Below the pieces are notes generated by a model. It saw only the letters and a program-made list of their open reading frames with translations. It had not been told where the DNA came from and searched no databases. This document shows positions 1 through 13,620 of a stretch of DNA of 64,000 nt, piece after piece. The DNA is from Coriaria nepalensis. Taxonomy: Eukaryota; Streptophyta; Magnoliopsida; Cucurbitales; Coriariaceae. Position 1 is the first letter of the stretch. Each line of letters begins with the position of its first letter. The stretch covers positions 29,841,209 to 29,905,208 of the forward strand of contig CP114482.1 of the NCBI GenBank assembly GCA_027186245.1, written 5' to 3'. The position numbers and the translations under genes are program-made.

Positions 1-6
1 AAAAGA
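1..6 (+). repeat. Tail of a C subunit, truncated at window edge
   Basis: The first six bases match the A-rich tail (AAAAGA) that ends every C subunit just before the A start. The array therefore continues upstream of the window. Confidence 0.8.
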
Positions 7-2720
7 GAATTGTTTCGAAGTGCCTTCAAACAATTTAATGATTGAAAAGACTGAGTGATATGCTTTTTATTGCTAAAATAATGCATTGTTGTCTTCAATA
101 GATTAATTACAAGTTATGTAAGAAAATAATATTTGAAGGGCGAAAATAGAATTCGTTCGAACTAATTTAGAATGATTTAATGACTAGAAGAGACTCAGTG
201 ACATGACTTTAAGGCTAAACAAATGCATTGTTGCCATCAATAGATCAACTGCAAGTTATGCACGAAAGTCATGTTTAAATGCCGAATTTCATACGAAGTG
301 ATTTAGAATGATTTACTGAATAAAAGAGACGTAAAAATATGACATGAACGCTAAAAAATACATAGTTGCCATCAATAGATCAATTGCAAATTATGCAGGA
401 AAGTCGCGTTTTAAATGCAAAAAGCGAATTAGATCGAAGTGCCTTCAAACAATTTAATGATTGAAAAGATTGAGTGATATGCTTTTTAATGCTAAAATAA
501 TGCATTGTTGTCTTCAATAGATTAATTACAAGTTATGTAAGAAAATAATATTTGAAGGGCGAAAATAGAATTCGTTCAAACTAATTTAGAATGATTTAAT
601 GACTAGAAGAGACTTAGTGACATGAATTTAAGGCTAAACAAATGCATTGTTGCCTTCAATAAATGAACTGCAAGTTATGCACGAAAGTCATGTTTAAATG
701 CCGAATTTCTTACAAAGTGATTTGGAATAATTTACTGACTAAAAGAGACCCAAAAATATGACTTTAAGGTTAAAAAAATGCATAGTTGCCATCAATAGAT
801 CAATTGCAAATTATGCATGAAAGTCGCGTTCTAAATGCAAAAAGCGAATTGGATCGAAGTGCCTTCAAACAATTTAATGATTGAAAAGCCTGAGTGATAT
901 GCTTTTTATTGCTAAAATAATGCATTGTTGTCTTCAATAGATTAATTACAAGTTATGTAAGAAAATAATATTTGAAGGGCGAAAATAGAATTCGTTCAAA
1001 CTAATTTAGAATGATTTAATGACTAGAAGAGACTTAGTGACATGAATTTAAGGCTAAACAAATGCATTGTTGCCTTCAATAAATGAACTGCAAGTTATGC
1101 ACGAAAGTCATGTTTAAATGCCGAATTTCTTACGAAGTGATTGGGAATAATTTACTGACTAAAAGAGACCCAAAAATATGACTTTAAGGTTAAAAAAATG
1201 CATAGTTGCCATCAATAGATCAATTGCAAATTATGCATGAAAGTCGCGTTCTAAATGCAAAAAGCGAATTGGATCGAAGTGCCTTCAAACAATTTAATGA
1301 TTGAAAAGACTGTGTGATATGCTTTTTAATGCTAAAATAATGCATTGTTGTCTTCAATAGATTAATTACAAGTTATGTAAGAAAATAATATTTGAAGGGC
1401 GAAAATAGAATTCATTCGAACTAATTAAGAATGATTTAATGACTAGAAGAGACTCAGTGACATGAATTTAAGGCTAAACAAATGCATTGTTGCCTATAAT
1501 AGATCAACTGCAAGTTATGCACGAAAGTCATGTTTAAATGCCGAATTTCATACGAAGTGATTTGGAATGATTTACTGAATAAAAGAGACGCAAAAATATG
1601 ACTTGAACGCTAAAAAATGCATAGTTGCCATCAATAGATCAATTGCAAGTTATGCACGAAAGTCGCGTTTTAAATGCAAAAAGAGAATTGGTTCGAAGTG
1701 CCTTCAAACAATTTAATGATTGAAAAGACTGTGTGATATGCTTTTTAATGCTAAAATAATGCATTGTTGTCTTAAATAGATTAATTACAAGTTATGTAAG
1801 AAAATAATATTTGAAGGGCGAAAATAGAATTCGTTCGAAATAATTTAGAATGATTTAATGACTAGAAGAGACTCAGTGACATGACTTTAAGGCTAAACAA
1901 ATGCATTGTTGCCTTCAATAGATCAACTGCAAGTTATGCACGAAAGTCATGTTTAATTGCCGACTTTCATACGAAGTGATTTAGAATGATTTACTGACTA
2001 AAAGAGACGCAAAAATATGACTTGAACGCTAAAAAATACATAGTTGCCCTCAATAGATCAATTGCAAGTTATGCACGAAATTCATGTTTTAAATGCAAAA
2101 AGAGAATTGGTTCGAAGTGCCTTCAAACAATTTAATGATTGAAAAGACTGTGTGATATGTTTTTTATTGCTAAAATAATGCATTGTTGTCTTCAATTGAT
2201 TAATTACAAGTTATGTAAAAAAATAACGTTTGAAGGGCGAAAACAGAATTCGTTCGAAATAATTTAGAATGATTTAATGACTAGAAGAGACTCAGTGACA
2301 TGACTTTAAGGCTAAACAAATGCATTGTTGCCTTCAATAGATCAACTGCAAGTTATGCACTAAAGTCATGTTTAAATGCCGAATTTCATACGAAGTGATT
2401 TAGAATGATTTACTGAATAAAAGAGACGTAAAAATATGACATGAACGCTAAAAAATGCATAGTTTCCATCAATAGATCAATTGCAAGTTATGCACGAAAG
2501 TCGCGTTTTAAATGCAAAAAGAGAATTGGTTCGAAGTGCCTTCAAACAATTTAATGATTGAAAAGACGGTGTGATATGCTTTTTAATGCTAAAATAATGC
2601 ATTGTTGTCTTCAATAGATTAATTACAAGTTATGTAAGAAAATAATATTTGAAGGGCGAAAATAGAATTCATTCGAACTAATTAAGAATGATTTAATGAC
2701 TAGAAGAGACTCAGTGACAT
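7..2720 (+). repeat. Ordinary trimer units 1-7
   Basis: Seven units start at 7, 426, 846, 1266, 1685, 2104 and 2523. They mix A alleles: GGATCG with TTAATGC at 846 and 1266, and GGTTCG elsewhere. Units 2 and 3 are nearly identical and share an AATGAACTGC variant in B (near 660 and 1080) and a GAGACCC variant in C, so they are a likely one-unit duplication. No non-satellite sequence is seen. Confidence 0.9.
150..167. other. 18-bp imperfect dyad at the start of B (first of many)
   Basis: AATTCGTTCGAACTAATT reads as AATT-n-GTTCGAAC-n-AATT, a dyad broken only at one symmetric base pair. It recurs in each B subunit of the GAACTAATT class, so it is spaced at the unit length. B alleles with GAAATAATT lose part of the symmetry but keep TTCGAA. 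A protein-binding role is conjecture. Confidence 0.5.
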
Positions 2721-5260
2721 GACTTTAAGGCTAAGCAAATGCATTGTTGCCTTCGATAGATCAACTGCAAGTTATGCACGAAAGTCATGTTTAATTGCCG
2801 AATTTCATACGAAGTGATTTAGAATGATTTACTGACTAAAAGAGACGCAAAAATATGACTTGAACGCTAAAAAATGCATAGTTGGCATCAATAGATCAAT
2901 TGCAAGTTATGCACGAAAGTCGTGTTATAAATGCAAAAAGAGAATTGGTTCGAAGTGCCTTCAAACAATTTAATGATTGAAAAGACTGAGTGATATGCTT
3001 TTTATTGCTAAAATAATGCATTGTTGTCTTCAATAGATTAATTACAAGTTAAGTAAGAAAATAATATTTGAAGGGCGAAAATAGAATTCGTTCGAACTAA
3101 TTTAGAATGATTGAATGACTAGAAGAGCGTCAGTGACATGACTTTAAGGCTAAACAAATGCATTGTTGCCTTCAATAGATCAACTGCAAGTTATGCACGA
3201 AAGTCATGTTTAAATGCCGAATTTCATACGAAGTGATTTAGAATGATTTACTAAATAAAAGAGACGCAAAAATATGACTTTAAGGCTAAAAAAATGCATA
3301 GTTGCCATCAATAGATCAATTGCAAATTATGCATGAAAGTCGCGTTCTAAATGCAAAAAGAGAATTGGATCGAAGTGCCTTCAAACAATTTAATGATTGA
3401 CAAGACCGAGTGATATGCTTTTTATTGCTAAAATAATGCATTGTTGTCTTCAATAGATTAATTACAAGTTATGTAAGAAAATAATATTTGAAGGGCGAAA
3501 ATAGAATTCGTTCGAACTAATTTAGAATGATTTAATGACTAGAAGAGACTCAGTGACATGAATTTAAGGCTAAGCAAATGCATTGTTGCCTTCAATAGAT
3601 CAACTGCAAGTTATGCACGAAAGTCATGTTTAATTGCCGAATTTCATACGAAGTGACTTAGAATGATTTACTGACTAAAAGAGACGCAAAAATATGACTT
3701 GAACGCTAAAAAATGCATAGTTGGCATCAATAGATCAATTGCAAGTTATGCACGAAAGTCGCGTTTTAAATGCAAAAAGAGAACTGGTTCGAAGTGCCTT
3801 CAAACAATTTAATGATTGAAAAGACTGAGTGATAGGCTTTTTATTGCTAATATAATGCATTGTTGTCTTCAATAGATTAATTACAAGTTAAGTAAAAAAA
3901 TAACGTTTGAAGGGCGAAAATAGAATTCGTTCGAAATAATCTAGAATGATTTAATGACTAGAAGAGACTCAGTGACATGACTTTAAGGCTAAACAAATGC
4001 ATTGTTGCCTTCAACAGATCAACTGCAAGTTATGCACGAAAGTCATGTTTAATTGCCGAATTTCATACGAAGTGATTTAGAATGATTTACTGACTAAAAG
4101 AGACGCAAAAATATGACTTGAACGCTAAAAAATGCATAGTTGGCATCAATAGATCAATTGCAAGTTATGCACGATAGTCGCGTTTTAAATGCAAAAAGAG
4201 AATTGGTTCGAAGTGCCTTCAAACAATTTAATGATTGAAAAGACTGAGTGATATGCTTTTTATTGCTAAAATAATGCATTGTTGTCTTCAATAGATTAAT
4301 TACAACTTATGTAAGAAAATAGTATTTGAAGGGCGAAAATAGAATTCGTTCGAACTAATTTAGAATAATTTAATGACTAGAAGAGACTCAGTGACATGAA
4401 TTTAAGGCTAAACAAATGCATTGTTACCTATAATAGATCAACTGCAAGTTATGCACGAAAGTCATGTTTAAATGCCGAATTTCATACGAAGTGATTTAGA
4501 ATGATTTACTGAATAAAAGAGACGCAAAAATATGACTTGAACGCTAAAAAATGCATAGTTGCCATCAATAGATCAATTGCAAGTTATGCACGAAAGTCGT
4601 GTTTTAAATGCAAAAAGAGAATTGGTTCGAAGTGCCTTCAAACAATTTAATGATTGAAAAGACTGAGTGATATGCTTTTTATTGCTAAAATAATGCATTG
4701 TTGTCTTCAATAGATTAATTACAAGTTATGTAAAAAAATAATGTTTGAAGGGCGAAAATAGAATTCGTTCGAAATAATTTAGGATGATTTAATGACTAGA
4801 AGAGACTCAGTGACATGACTTTAAGGCTAAACAAATGCATTGTTGCCTTCAATAGATCAACTGCAAGTTATGCACGAAAGTCATGTTTAATTGCCGAATT
4901 TCGTACGAAGTGATTTAGAATTATTTCCTGACTAAAAGAGACGCAAAAATATGACTTGAACGCTAAAAAATGCATAGTTGCCATCAATAGATCAATTGCA
5001 AATTATGCATGAAACTCGCGTTTTAAATGCAAAAAGAGAATTGGTTAGAAGTTCCTTCAACCAATTTAATGATTCAAAAGACTGAGTGATATGCTTTTTA
5101 ATGCTAAAATAATGCATTGTTGTCTTCAATATTTTAATTACAAGTTATGTAAGAAAATAATATTTGAAGGGCGAAAATAGAATTCGTTCGAACTAATTTA
5201 GAATGATTTAATGACTAGAAGAGACTCAGTGACATGAATTTAAGGCTAAACGAATGCATT
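2720..5260 (+). repeat. Block P, copy 1 (units 8-13)
   Basis: This block is recognised by private variants: AAGAGCGTCAG at about 3124, TTGACAAGACCGAG at about 3398, GATAGGC with GCTAATATAATG at about 3831, ACAACTTATG at about 4301, and AAGTTCCTTCAACC with GATTCAAAAG near 5050. The same variants recur in the same order and spacing 10,900 bp downstream (26 units). Outside the stated limits the two segments stop matching. The limits are estimated by eye. Confidence 0.85.
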
Positions 5261-6590
5261 GTTGCCTTCAATAGATCAACTGCAAGTTATGCACGAAAGT
5301 CATGTTTAATTGCCGAATTTCATACGAAGTGATTTAGAATGATTTACTGACTAAAAGAGACGCAAAAATATGACTTTAACGCTAAAAAATGCATAGTTGC
5401 CATCAATAGATCAATTGCAAGTTATGCATGAAAGTCGCGTTTTAAATGCAAAAAGGGAATTGGTTCGAAGTGCCTTCAAACAATTTAATGATTGAAAAGA
5501 CTGAGTGATATGCTTTTTATTACTAAAATAATGCATTGTTGTCTTCAATAGATTAATTACAAGTTATGTAAAAAAATAATGTTTTTGAAGGGCGAAAATA
5601 GAATTCGTTCGAAATAATTTAGAATGATTTAATGACTAGAAGAGACTCAGTGACATGACTTTAAGGCTAAACAAATGCATTGTTGCCTTCAATAGATCAA
5701 CAGCAAGTTATGCATGAAAGTCATGTTTAATTGCCGAATTTCGTACGAAGTGATTTAGAATGATTTACTGACTAAAACAGACGCAAAAATATGACTTGAG
5801 CGCTAAAAATTGCATAGTTGCCATCAATAGATCAATTGCAAGTTATGCACGAAAGTCTCGTTTTAAATGCAAAAAGAGAATTGGTTCGAAGTGCCTTCAA
5901 ACAATTTAATGATTGAAAAGACTGAGTGATATGCTTTTTATTGCTTAAATAATGCATTGTTGTCTTCAATAGATTAATTACAAGTTATGTAAGAAAATAG
6001 TATTTGAAGGGCGAAAATAGAATTCGTTCGAACTAATTTAGAATGATTTAATGACTAGAAGAGACGCAGTGACATGACTTTGAGGCTAAACAAATGCATT
6101 GTTGCCTTCAATAGATCAACTGCAAGTTATGCACGAAAGTCATGTTTAAATGCTGAATTTCATACGAAGTGATTTAGAATGATTTACTGAATAAAAGAGA
6201 CGCAAAAATATGACTTGAACGCTAAAAAATGCATAGTTGCCATCGATAGATCAATTGCAAGTTATGCACGAAAGTCGGGTTTTAAATGCAAAAAGAGAAT
6301 TGGTTCGAAGTGCCTTCAAACAATTTAATGATTGAAAAGACTGAGTGATATGCTTTTTATTGCTAAAATAATGCATTGTTGTCTTCAATAGATTAATTAC
6401 AAGTTATGTAAGAAAATAATATTTGAAGGGCGAAAATAGAATTCGTTCGAACTAATTTAGAATGATTTAATGACTAGAAGAGACTCAGTGACATGACTTT
6501 AAGGCTAAACAAATGCATTGTTGCCTTCAATAGATCAACTGCAAGTTATGCACGAAAGTCATGTTTAAATGCCGAATTTCATACGAAGTG
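5261..6590 (+). repeat. Ordinary trimer units, end of unit 13 to unit 16
   Basis: Units 14-16 start at 5457, 5878 and 6297. Unit 14 is 421 bp because of an expanded T run (GTTTTTGAAGG, near 5581) at the end of its A subunit. No other feature is seen. Confidence 0.88.
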
Positions 6591-9105
6591 ATTTAGAATG
6601 ATTTACTGAATAAAAGAGACGTAAAAATATGACATGAACGCTAAAAAATACATAGTTGCCATCAATAGATCAATTGCAAATTATGCATGAAAGTCGCGTT
6701 CTAAATGCAAAAAGCGAATTGGATCGAAGTGCCTTCAAACAATTTAATGATTGAAAAGACTGTGTGATATGCTTTTTAATGCTAAAATAATGCATTGTTG
6801 TCTTCAATAGATTAATTACAAGTTATGTAAGAAAATAATATTTGAAGGGCGAAAATAGAATTCGTTCGAACTAATTTAGAATGATTTAATGACTAGAAGA
6901 GACTCAGTGACATGAATTTAAGGCTAAACAAATGTATTGTTGCCTTCAATAAATGAACTGCAAGTTATGCACGAAAGTCATGTTTAAATGCCGAATTTCT
7001 TACGAAGTGATTTAGAATAATTTACTGACTAAAAGAGACCCAAAAATATGACTTTAAGGCTAAAAAAATGCATAGTTGCCATCAATAGATCAATTGCAAA
7101 TTATGCATGAAAGTCGCGTTCTAAATGCGAAAAGCGAATTGGATCGAAGTGCCTTCAAACAATTTAATGATTGAAAAGACTGTGTGATATGCTTTTTAAT
7201 GCTAAAATAATGCATTGTTGTCTTCAATAGATTAATTACAAGTTATGTAAGAAAATAATATTTGAAGGGCGAAAATAGAATTCGTTCGAACTAATTTTGA
7301 ATGATTTAATGACTAGAAGAGACTCAGTGACATGAATTTAAGGCTAAAAAAATGCATTGTTGCCTATAATAGATCAACTGCAAGTTATGCACGAAAGTCA
7401 TGTTTAAATGCTGAATTTCATACAAAGTGATTTAGAATGATTTACTGAATAAAAGAGACGCAAAAATATGACTTGAACGCTAAAAAATGCATAGTTGCCA
7501 TCAATAGATCAATTGCTAGTTATGCACGAAAGTCGCCTTTTAAATGCAAAAAGAGAATTGGTTCGAAGTGCCTTCAAACAATTTAATGATTGAAAAGACT
7601 GAGTGATATGCTTTTTATTGCTAAAATAATGCATTGTTGTCTTCAATAGATTAATTACAAGTTATGTAAAAAAATAATGTTTGAAGGGCGAAAATAGAAT
7701 TCGTTCGAAATAATTTAGGATGATTTAATGACTAGAAGAGACTCAGTGACATGACTTTAAGGCTAAACAAATGCATTGTTGCCTTCAATAGATCAACTGC
7801 AAGTTATGCACGAAAGTCATGTTTAATTGCCGACTTTCGTACGAAGTGATTTAGAATGATTTACTGAATAAAAGAGACGTAAAAATATGACATGAACGCG
7901 AAAAAATACATAGTTGCCATCAATAGATCAATTGCAAATTATGCATGAAAGTCGCGTTCTAAATGCAAAAAGCGAATTGGATCGAAGTGCCTTCAAACAA
8001 TTTAATGATTGAAAAGACTGTGTGATATGCTTTTTAATGCTAAAATAATGCATTGTTGTCTTCAATAGATTAATTACAAGTTATGTAAGAAAATAATATT
8101 TGAAGGGCGAAAATAGAATTCGTTCGAACTAATTTAGAATGATTTAATGACTAGAAGAGACTCAGTGACATGAATTTAAGGCTAAACAAATGTATTGTTG
8201 CCTTCAATAAATGAACTGCAAGTTATGCACGAAAGTCATGTTTAAATGCCGAATTTCTTACGAAGTGATTTAGAATAATTTACTGACTAAAAGAGACCCA
8301 AAAATATGACTTTAAGGCTAAAAAAATGCATAGTTGCCATCAATAGATCAATTGCAAATTATGCATGAAAGTCGCGTTCTAAATGCGAAAAGCGAATTGG
8401 ATCGAAGTGCCTTCAAACAATTTAATGATTGAAAAGACTGTGTGATATGCTTTTTAATGCTAAAATAATGCATTGTTGTCTTCAATAGATTAATTACAAG
8501 TTATGTAAGAAAATAATATTTGAAGGGCGAAAATCGAATTCGTTCGAACTAATTTTGAATGATTTAATGACTAGAAGAGACTCAGTGACATGAATTTAAG
8601 GCTAAAAAAATGCATTGTTGCCTATAATAGATCAACTGCAAGTTATGCACGAAAGTCATGTTTAAATGCTGAATTTCATACAAAGTGATTTAGAATGATT
8701 TACTGAATAAAAGAGACGCAAAAATATGACTTGAACGCTAAAAAATGCATAGTTGCCATCAATAGATCAATTGCTAGTTATGCACGAAAGTCGCCTTTTA
8801 AATGCAAAAAGAGAATTGGTTCGAAGTGCCTTCAAACAATTTAATGATTGAAAAGACTGAGTGATATGCTTTTTATTGCTAAAATAATGCATTGTTGTCT
8901 TCAATAGATTAATTACAAGTTATGTAAAAAAATAATGTTTGAAGGGCGAAAATAGAATTCGTTCGAAATAATTTAGGATGATTTAATGACTAGAAGAGAC
9001 TCAGTGACATGACTTTAAGGCTAAACAAATGCATTGTTGCCTTCAATAGATCAACTGCAAGTTATGCACGAAAGTCATGTTTAATTGCCGAATTTCATAC
9101 GAAGT
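6590..9105 (+). repeat. Three-unit tandem duplication (1,258 bp x 2)
   Basis: Units 17-19 (A starts 6716, 7136, 7555) match units 20-22 (7974, 8394, 8813) at an offset of 1,258 bp. Shared private variants include AAATGTATTG in B (6933 and 8191), TGCTGAATTTCATACAAAG in C (about 7410 and 8668) and GACATGAACGC upstream. The repeat is about 6,590-7,847 followed by 7,848-9,105, with a handful of differences such as AACGCGAAAAAATAC in the second copy at about 7896. Confidence 0.9.
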
Positions 9106-9231
9106 GACTTAGAAGGATTTACTGACTAAAAGAGATTCAAAAATATGACTTGAACGCTAAAAAATGCATAGTTGGCATCAGTAGATCAATTGCAAGTTAT
9201 GCACGAAAGTCGTGTTTTAAATGCAAAAAGA

Positions 9232-10069
9232 GAATTGGTTCGAAGTGCCTTCAAACAATTTAATGATTGAAAAGACTGAGTGATATGCTTTTTATTGCTA
9301 AAATAATGCATTGTAGTCTTCAATAGATTAATTACAAGTTATGTAAGAAAATAATATTTCAAGGGCGAAAATAGAATTCGTTCGAACTAATTTAGAATTA
9401 TTTAATGACTAGAAGAGACTCAGTGACATGACTTTAAGGCTAAGCAAATGCATTGTTGCCTTCGATAGATCAACTGCAAGTTATGCACGAAAGTCATGTT
9501 TAATTGCCGAATTTCATACGAAGTGATTTAGAATGATTTACTGACTAAAAGAGACGCAAAAATATGACTTGAACGCTAAAAAATGCATAGTTGGCATCAA
9601 TAGATCAATTGCAAGTTATGCACGAAAGTCGTGTTTTAAATGCAAAAAGAGAATTGGTTCGAAGTGCCTTCAAACAATTTAATGATTGAAAAGACTGAGT
9701 GATAGGCTTTTTATTGCTAAAATAATGCATTGTTGTCTTCAATAGATTAATTACAAGTTATGTAAGAAAATAATATTTCAAGGGCGAAAATAGAATTCGT
9801 TCGAACTAATTTAGAATTATTTAATGACTAGAAGAGACTCAGTGACATGACTTTAAGGCTAAGCAAATGCATTGTTGCCTTCGATAGATCAACTGCAAGT
9901 TATGCACGAAAGTCATGTTTAATTGCCGAATTTCATACGAAGTGATTTAGAATGATTTACTGACTAAAAGAGACGCAAAAATATGACTTGAACGCTAAAA
10001 AATGCATAGTTGGCATCAATAGATCAATTGCAAGTTATGCACGAAAGTCGTGTTTTAAATGCAAAAAGA
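9232..10069 (+). repeat. One-unit tandem duplication (419 bp x 2)
   Basis: Units 23 and 24 (9232-9650 and 9651-10069) share the rare variants AATATTTCAAGGG at the end of A, AGAATTATTTAATG and TTCGATAGATC in B, and GTTGGCATC in C. A similar unit occurs once more at 13,423-13,841. This fits amplification of single units next to block P. Confidence 0.88.
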
Positions 10070-12000
10070 GAATTGGTTCGAAGTGCCTTCAAACAATTTA
10101 ATGATTGAAAAGACTGAGTGATATGCTTTTTATTGCTAAAATAATGCATTGTAGTCTTCAATAGATTAATTACAAGTTAAGTAAGAAAATAATATTTGAA
10201 GGGCGAAAATAGAATTCGTTCGAACTAATTTAGAATGATTGAATGACTAGAAGAGCGTCAGTGACATGACTTTAAGGCTAAACAAATGCATTGTTGCCTT
10301 CAATAGATCAACTGCAAGTTATGCACGAAAGTCATGTTTAAATGCCGAATTTCATACGAAGTGATTTAGAATGATTTACTAAATAAAAGAGACGCAAAAA
10401 TATGACTTTAAGGCTAAAAAAATGCATAGTTGCCATCAATAGATCAATTGCAAATTATGCATGAAAGTCGCGTTCTAAATGCAAAAAGAGAATTGGATCG
10501 AAGTGCCTTCAAACAATTTAATGATTGACAAGACCGAGTGATATGCTTTTTATTGCTAAAATAATGCATTGTTGTCTTCAATAGATTAATTACAAGTTAT
10601 GTAAGAAAATAATATTTGAAGGGCGAAAATAGAATTCGTTCGAACTAATTTAGAATGATTTAATGACTAGAAGAGACTCATTGACATGAATTTAAGGCTA
10701 AGCAAATGCATTGTTGCCTTCAATAGATCAACTGCAAGTTATGCACGAAAGTCATGTTTAATTGCCGAATTTCATACGAAGTGATTTAGAATGATTTACT
10801 GACTAAAAGAGACGCAAAAATATGAGTTGAACGCTAAAAAATGCATAGTTGGCATCAATAGATCAATTGCAAGTTATGCACGAAAGTCGTGTTTTAAATG
10901 CAAAAAGAGAATTGGTTCGAAGTGCCTTCAAACAATTTAATGATTGAAAAGACTGAGTGATATGCTTTTTATTGCTAAAATAATGCATTGTTGTCTTCAA
11001 TAGATTAATTACAACTTATGTAAGAAAATAGTATTTGAAGGGCGAAAATAGAATTCGTTCGAAATAATTTAGAATAATTTAATGACTAGAAGAGACTCAG
11101 TGACATGAATTTAAGGCTAAACAAATGCATTGTTACCTATAATAGATCAACTGCAAGTTATGCACGAAAGTCATGTTTAAATGCCGAATTTCATACGAAG
11201 TGATTTAGAATGATTTACTGAATAAAAGAGACGCAAAAATATGACTTGAACGCTAAAAAATGCATAGTTGCCATCAATAGATCAATTGCAAGTTATGCAC
11301 GAAAGTCGTGTTTTAAATGCAAAAAGAGAATTGGTTCGAAGTGCCTTCAAACAATTTAATGATTGAAAAGACTGAGTGATATGCTTTTTATTGCTAAAAT
11401 AATGCATTGTTGTCTTCAATAGATTAATTACAAGTTATGTAAAAAAATAATGTTTGAAGGGCGAAAATAGAATTCGTTCGAAATAATTTAGGATGATTTA
11501 ATGACTAGAAGAGACTTAGTGACATGACTTTAAGGCTAAACAAATGCATTGTTGCCTTCAATAGATCAACTGCAAGTTATGCACGAAAGTCATGTTTAAT
11601 TGCCGAATTTCGTACGAAGTGATTTAGAATTATTTCCTGACTAAAAGAGACGCAAAAATATGACCTGAACGCTAAAAAATGCATAGTTGCCATCAATAGA
11701 TCAATTGCAAATTATGCATGAAAGTCGCGTTTTAAATGCAAAAAGAGAATTGGTTAGAAGTTCCTTCAACCAATTTAATGATTCAAAAGACTGAGTGATA
11801 TGCTTTTTAATGCTAAAATAATGCATTGTTGTCTTCAATATTTTAATTACAAGTTATGTAAGAAAATAATATTTGAAGGGCGAAAATAGAATTCGTTCGA
11901 ACTAATTTAGAATGATTTAATGACTAGAAGAGACTCAGTGACATGAATTTAAGGCTAAACGAATGCATTGTTGCCTATAATAGATCAACTGCTAGTTATG
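10070..12000 (+). repeat. Block P, copy 2, one unit shorter
   Basis: Units 25 and 26 (10070, 10490) match units 8 and 9 at an offset of 7,128 bp. Units 27-29 (10909, 11328, 11747) match units 11-13 at an offset of 6,709 bp. The counterpart of unit 10 (3781-4199, with GATAGGC and GCTAATATAATG) is absent, a loss of exactly one 419-bp unit. Markers present include AAGAGCGTCAG at about 10,252, TTGACAAGACCGAG at about 10,526, ACAACTTATG at about 11,012 and GATTCAAAAG at about 11,781. Confidence 0.85.
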
Positions 12001-13620
12001 CACGAAAGTCATGTTTAATTGCCGAATTTCATACGAAGTGATTTAGAATGATTTACTGACTAAAAGAGACGCAAAAATATGACTTGAACGCTAAAAAATG
12101 CATAGTTGCCATCAATAGATCAATTGCAAATTATGCATGAAAGTCGCGTTCTAAATGCAAAAAGCGAATTGGATCGAAGTGCCTTCAAACAATTTAATAA
12201 TTGAAAAGACTGTGTGATATGCTTTTTAATGCTAAAATAATGCATTGTTGTCTTCAATAGATTAATTACAAGTTATGTAAGAAAATAATATTTGAAGGGC
12301 GAAAATAGAATTCGTTCGAACTAATTTTGAATGATTTAATGACTAGAAGAGACTCAGTGACATGAATTTAAGGCTAAAAAAATGCATTGTTGCCTATAAT
12401 AGATCAACTGCAAGTTATGCACGAAAGTCATGTTTAAATGCTGAATTTCATACAAAGTGATTTAGAATGATTTACTGAATAAAAGAGACGCAAAAATATG
12501 ACTTGAACGCTAAAAAATGCATAGTTGCCATCAATAGATCAATTGCAAGTTATGCACGAAAGTCGCCTTTTAAATGCAAAAAGAGAATTGGTTCGAAGTG
12601 CCTTCAAACAATTTAATGATTGAAAAGACTGTGTGATATGCTTTTTAATGCTAAAATAATGCATTGTTGTCTTAAATAGATTAATTACAAGTTATGTAAG
12701 AAAATAATTTTTGAAGGGCGAAAATAGAATTCGTTCGAACTAATTAAGAATGATTTAATGACTAGAAGAGACTCAGTGACATGAATTTAAGGCTAAACAA
12801 ATGCATTGTTGCCTATAATAGATCAACTGCAAGTTATGCACGAAAGTCATGTTTAAATGGCGAATTTCATACGAAGTTATTTAGAATGATTTACTGAATA
12901 AAAGAGACGCTAAAATATGACTTAAACGCTAAAAAATGCATAGTTGCCCTCAATAAATCAATTGCAAGTTATGCAGGAAAGTCGTGTTTTAAATGCAAAA
13001 AGAGAATTGGTTCGAAGTGCCTTCAAACAATTTAATGATTGAAAAGACTGATTGATATGCTTTTTATTGCTAAAATAATGCATTGTTGTCTTCAATAGAT
13101 TAATTACAAGTTATGTAAAAAAATAACGTTTGAAGGGCGAAAATAGAATTCGTTCGAAATAATCTAGAATGATTTAATGACTAGAAGAGACTCAGTGACA
13201 TGACTTTAAGGCTAAACAAATGCATTGTTGCCTTCAATAGATCAACTGCAAGTTATGCACGAAAGTCATGTTTAATTGCCGAATTTCATACGAAGTGACT
13301 TAGAATGATTTACTGACTAAAAGAGATGCAAAAATATGACTTGAACGCTAAAAAATGCATAGTTGGCATCAATAGATCAATTGCAAGTTATGCACGAAAG
13401 TCGCGTTTTAAATGCAAAAAGAGAACTGGTTCGAAGTGCCTTCAAACAATTTAATGATTGAAAAGACTGAGTGATAGGCTTTTTATTGCTAAAATAATGC
13501 ATTGTTGTCTTCAATAGATTAATTACAAGTTATGTAAGAAAATAATATTTCAAGGGCGAAAATAGAATTCGTTCGAACTAATTTAGAATTATTTAATGAC
13601 TAGAAGAGACTCAGTGACAT
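12001..13620 (+). repeat. Ordinary trimer units 30-33
   Basis: Units start at 12166, 12585, 13004 and 13423. Unit 30 carries the TGCTGAATTTCATACAAAG variant otherwise found in the 6.6-9.1 kb duplication, so it is probably a relocated copy of that class. Unit 33 resembles units 23-24. No non-satellite sequence is seen. Confidence 0.85.

Noticed and set aside
149..170. CENP-B box in the B subunit
   Set aside because: TTCGTTCGAAC resembles the first half of the box (TTCG then A at the right spacing), but the essential CGGG part is replaced by TAAT.
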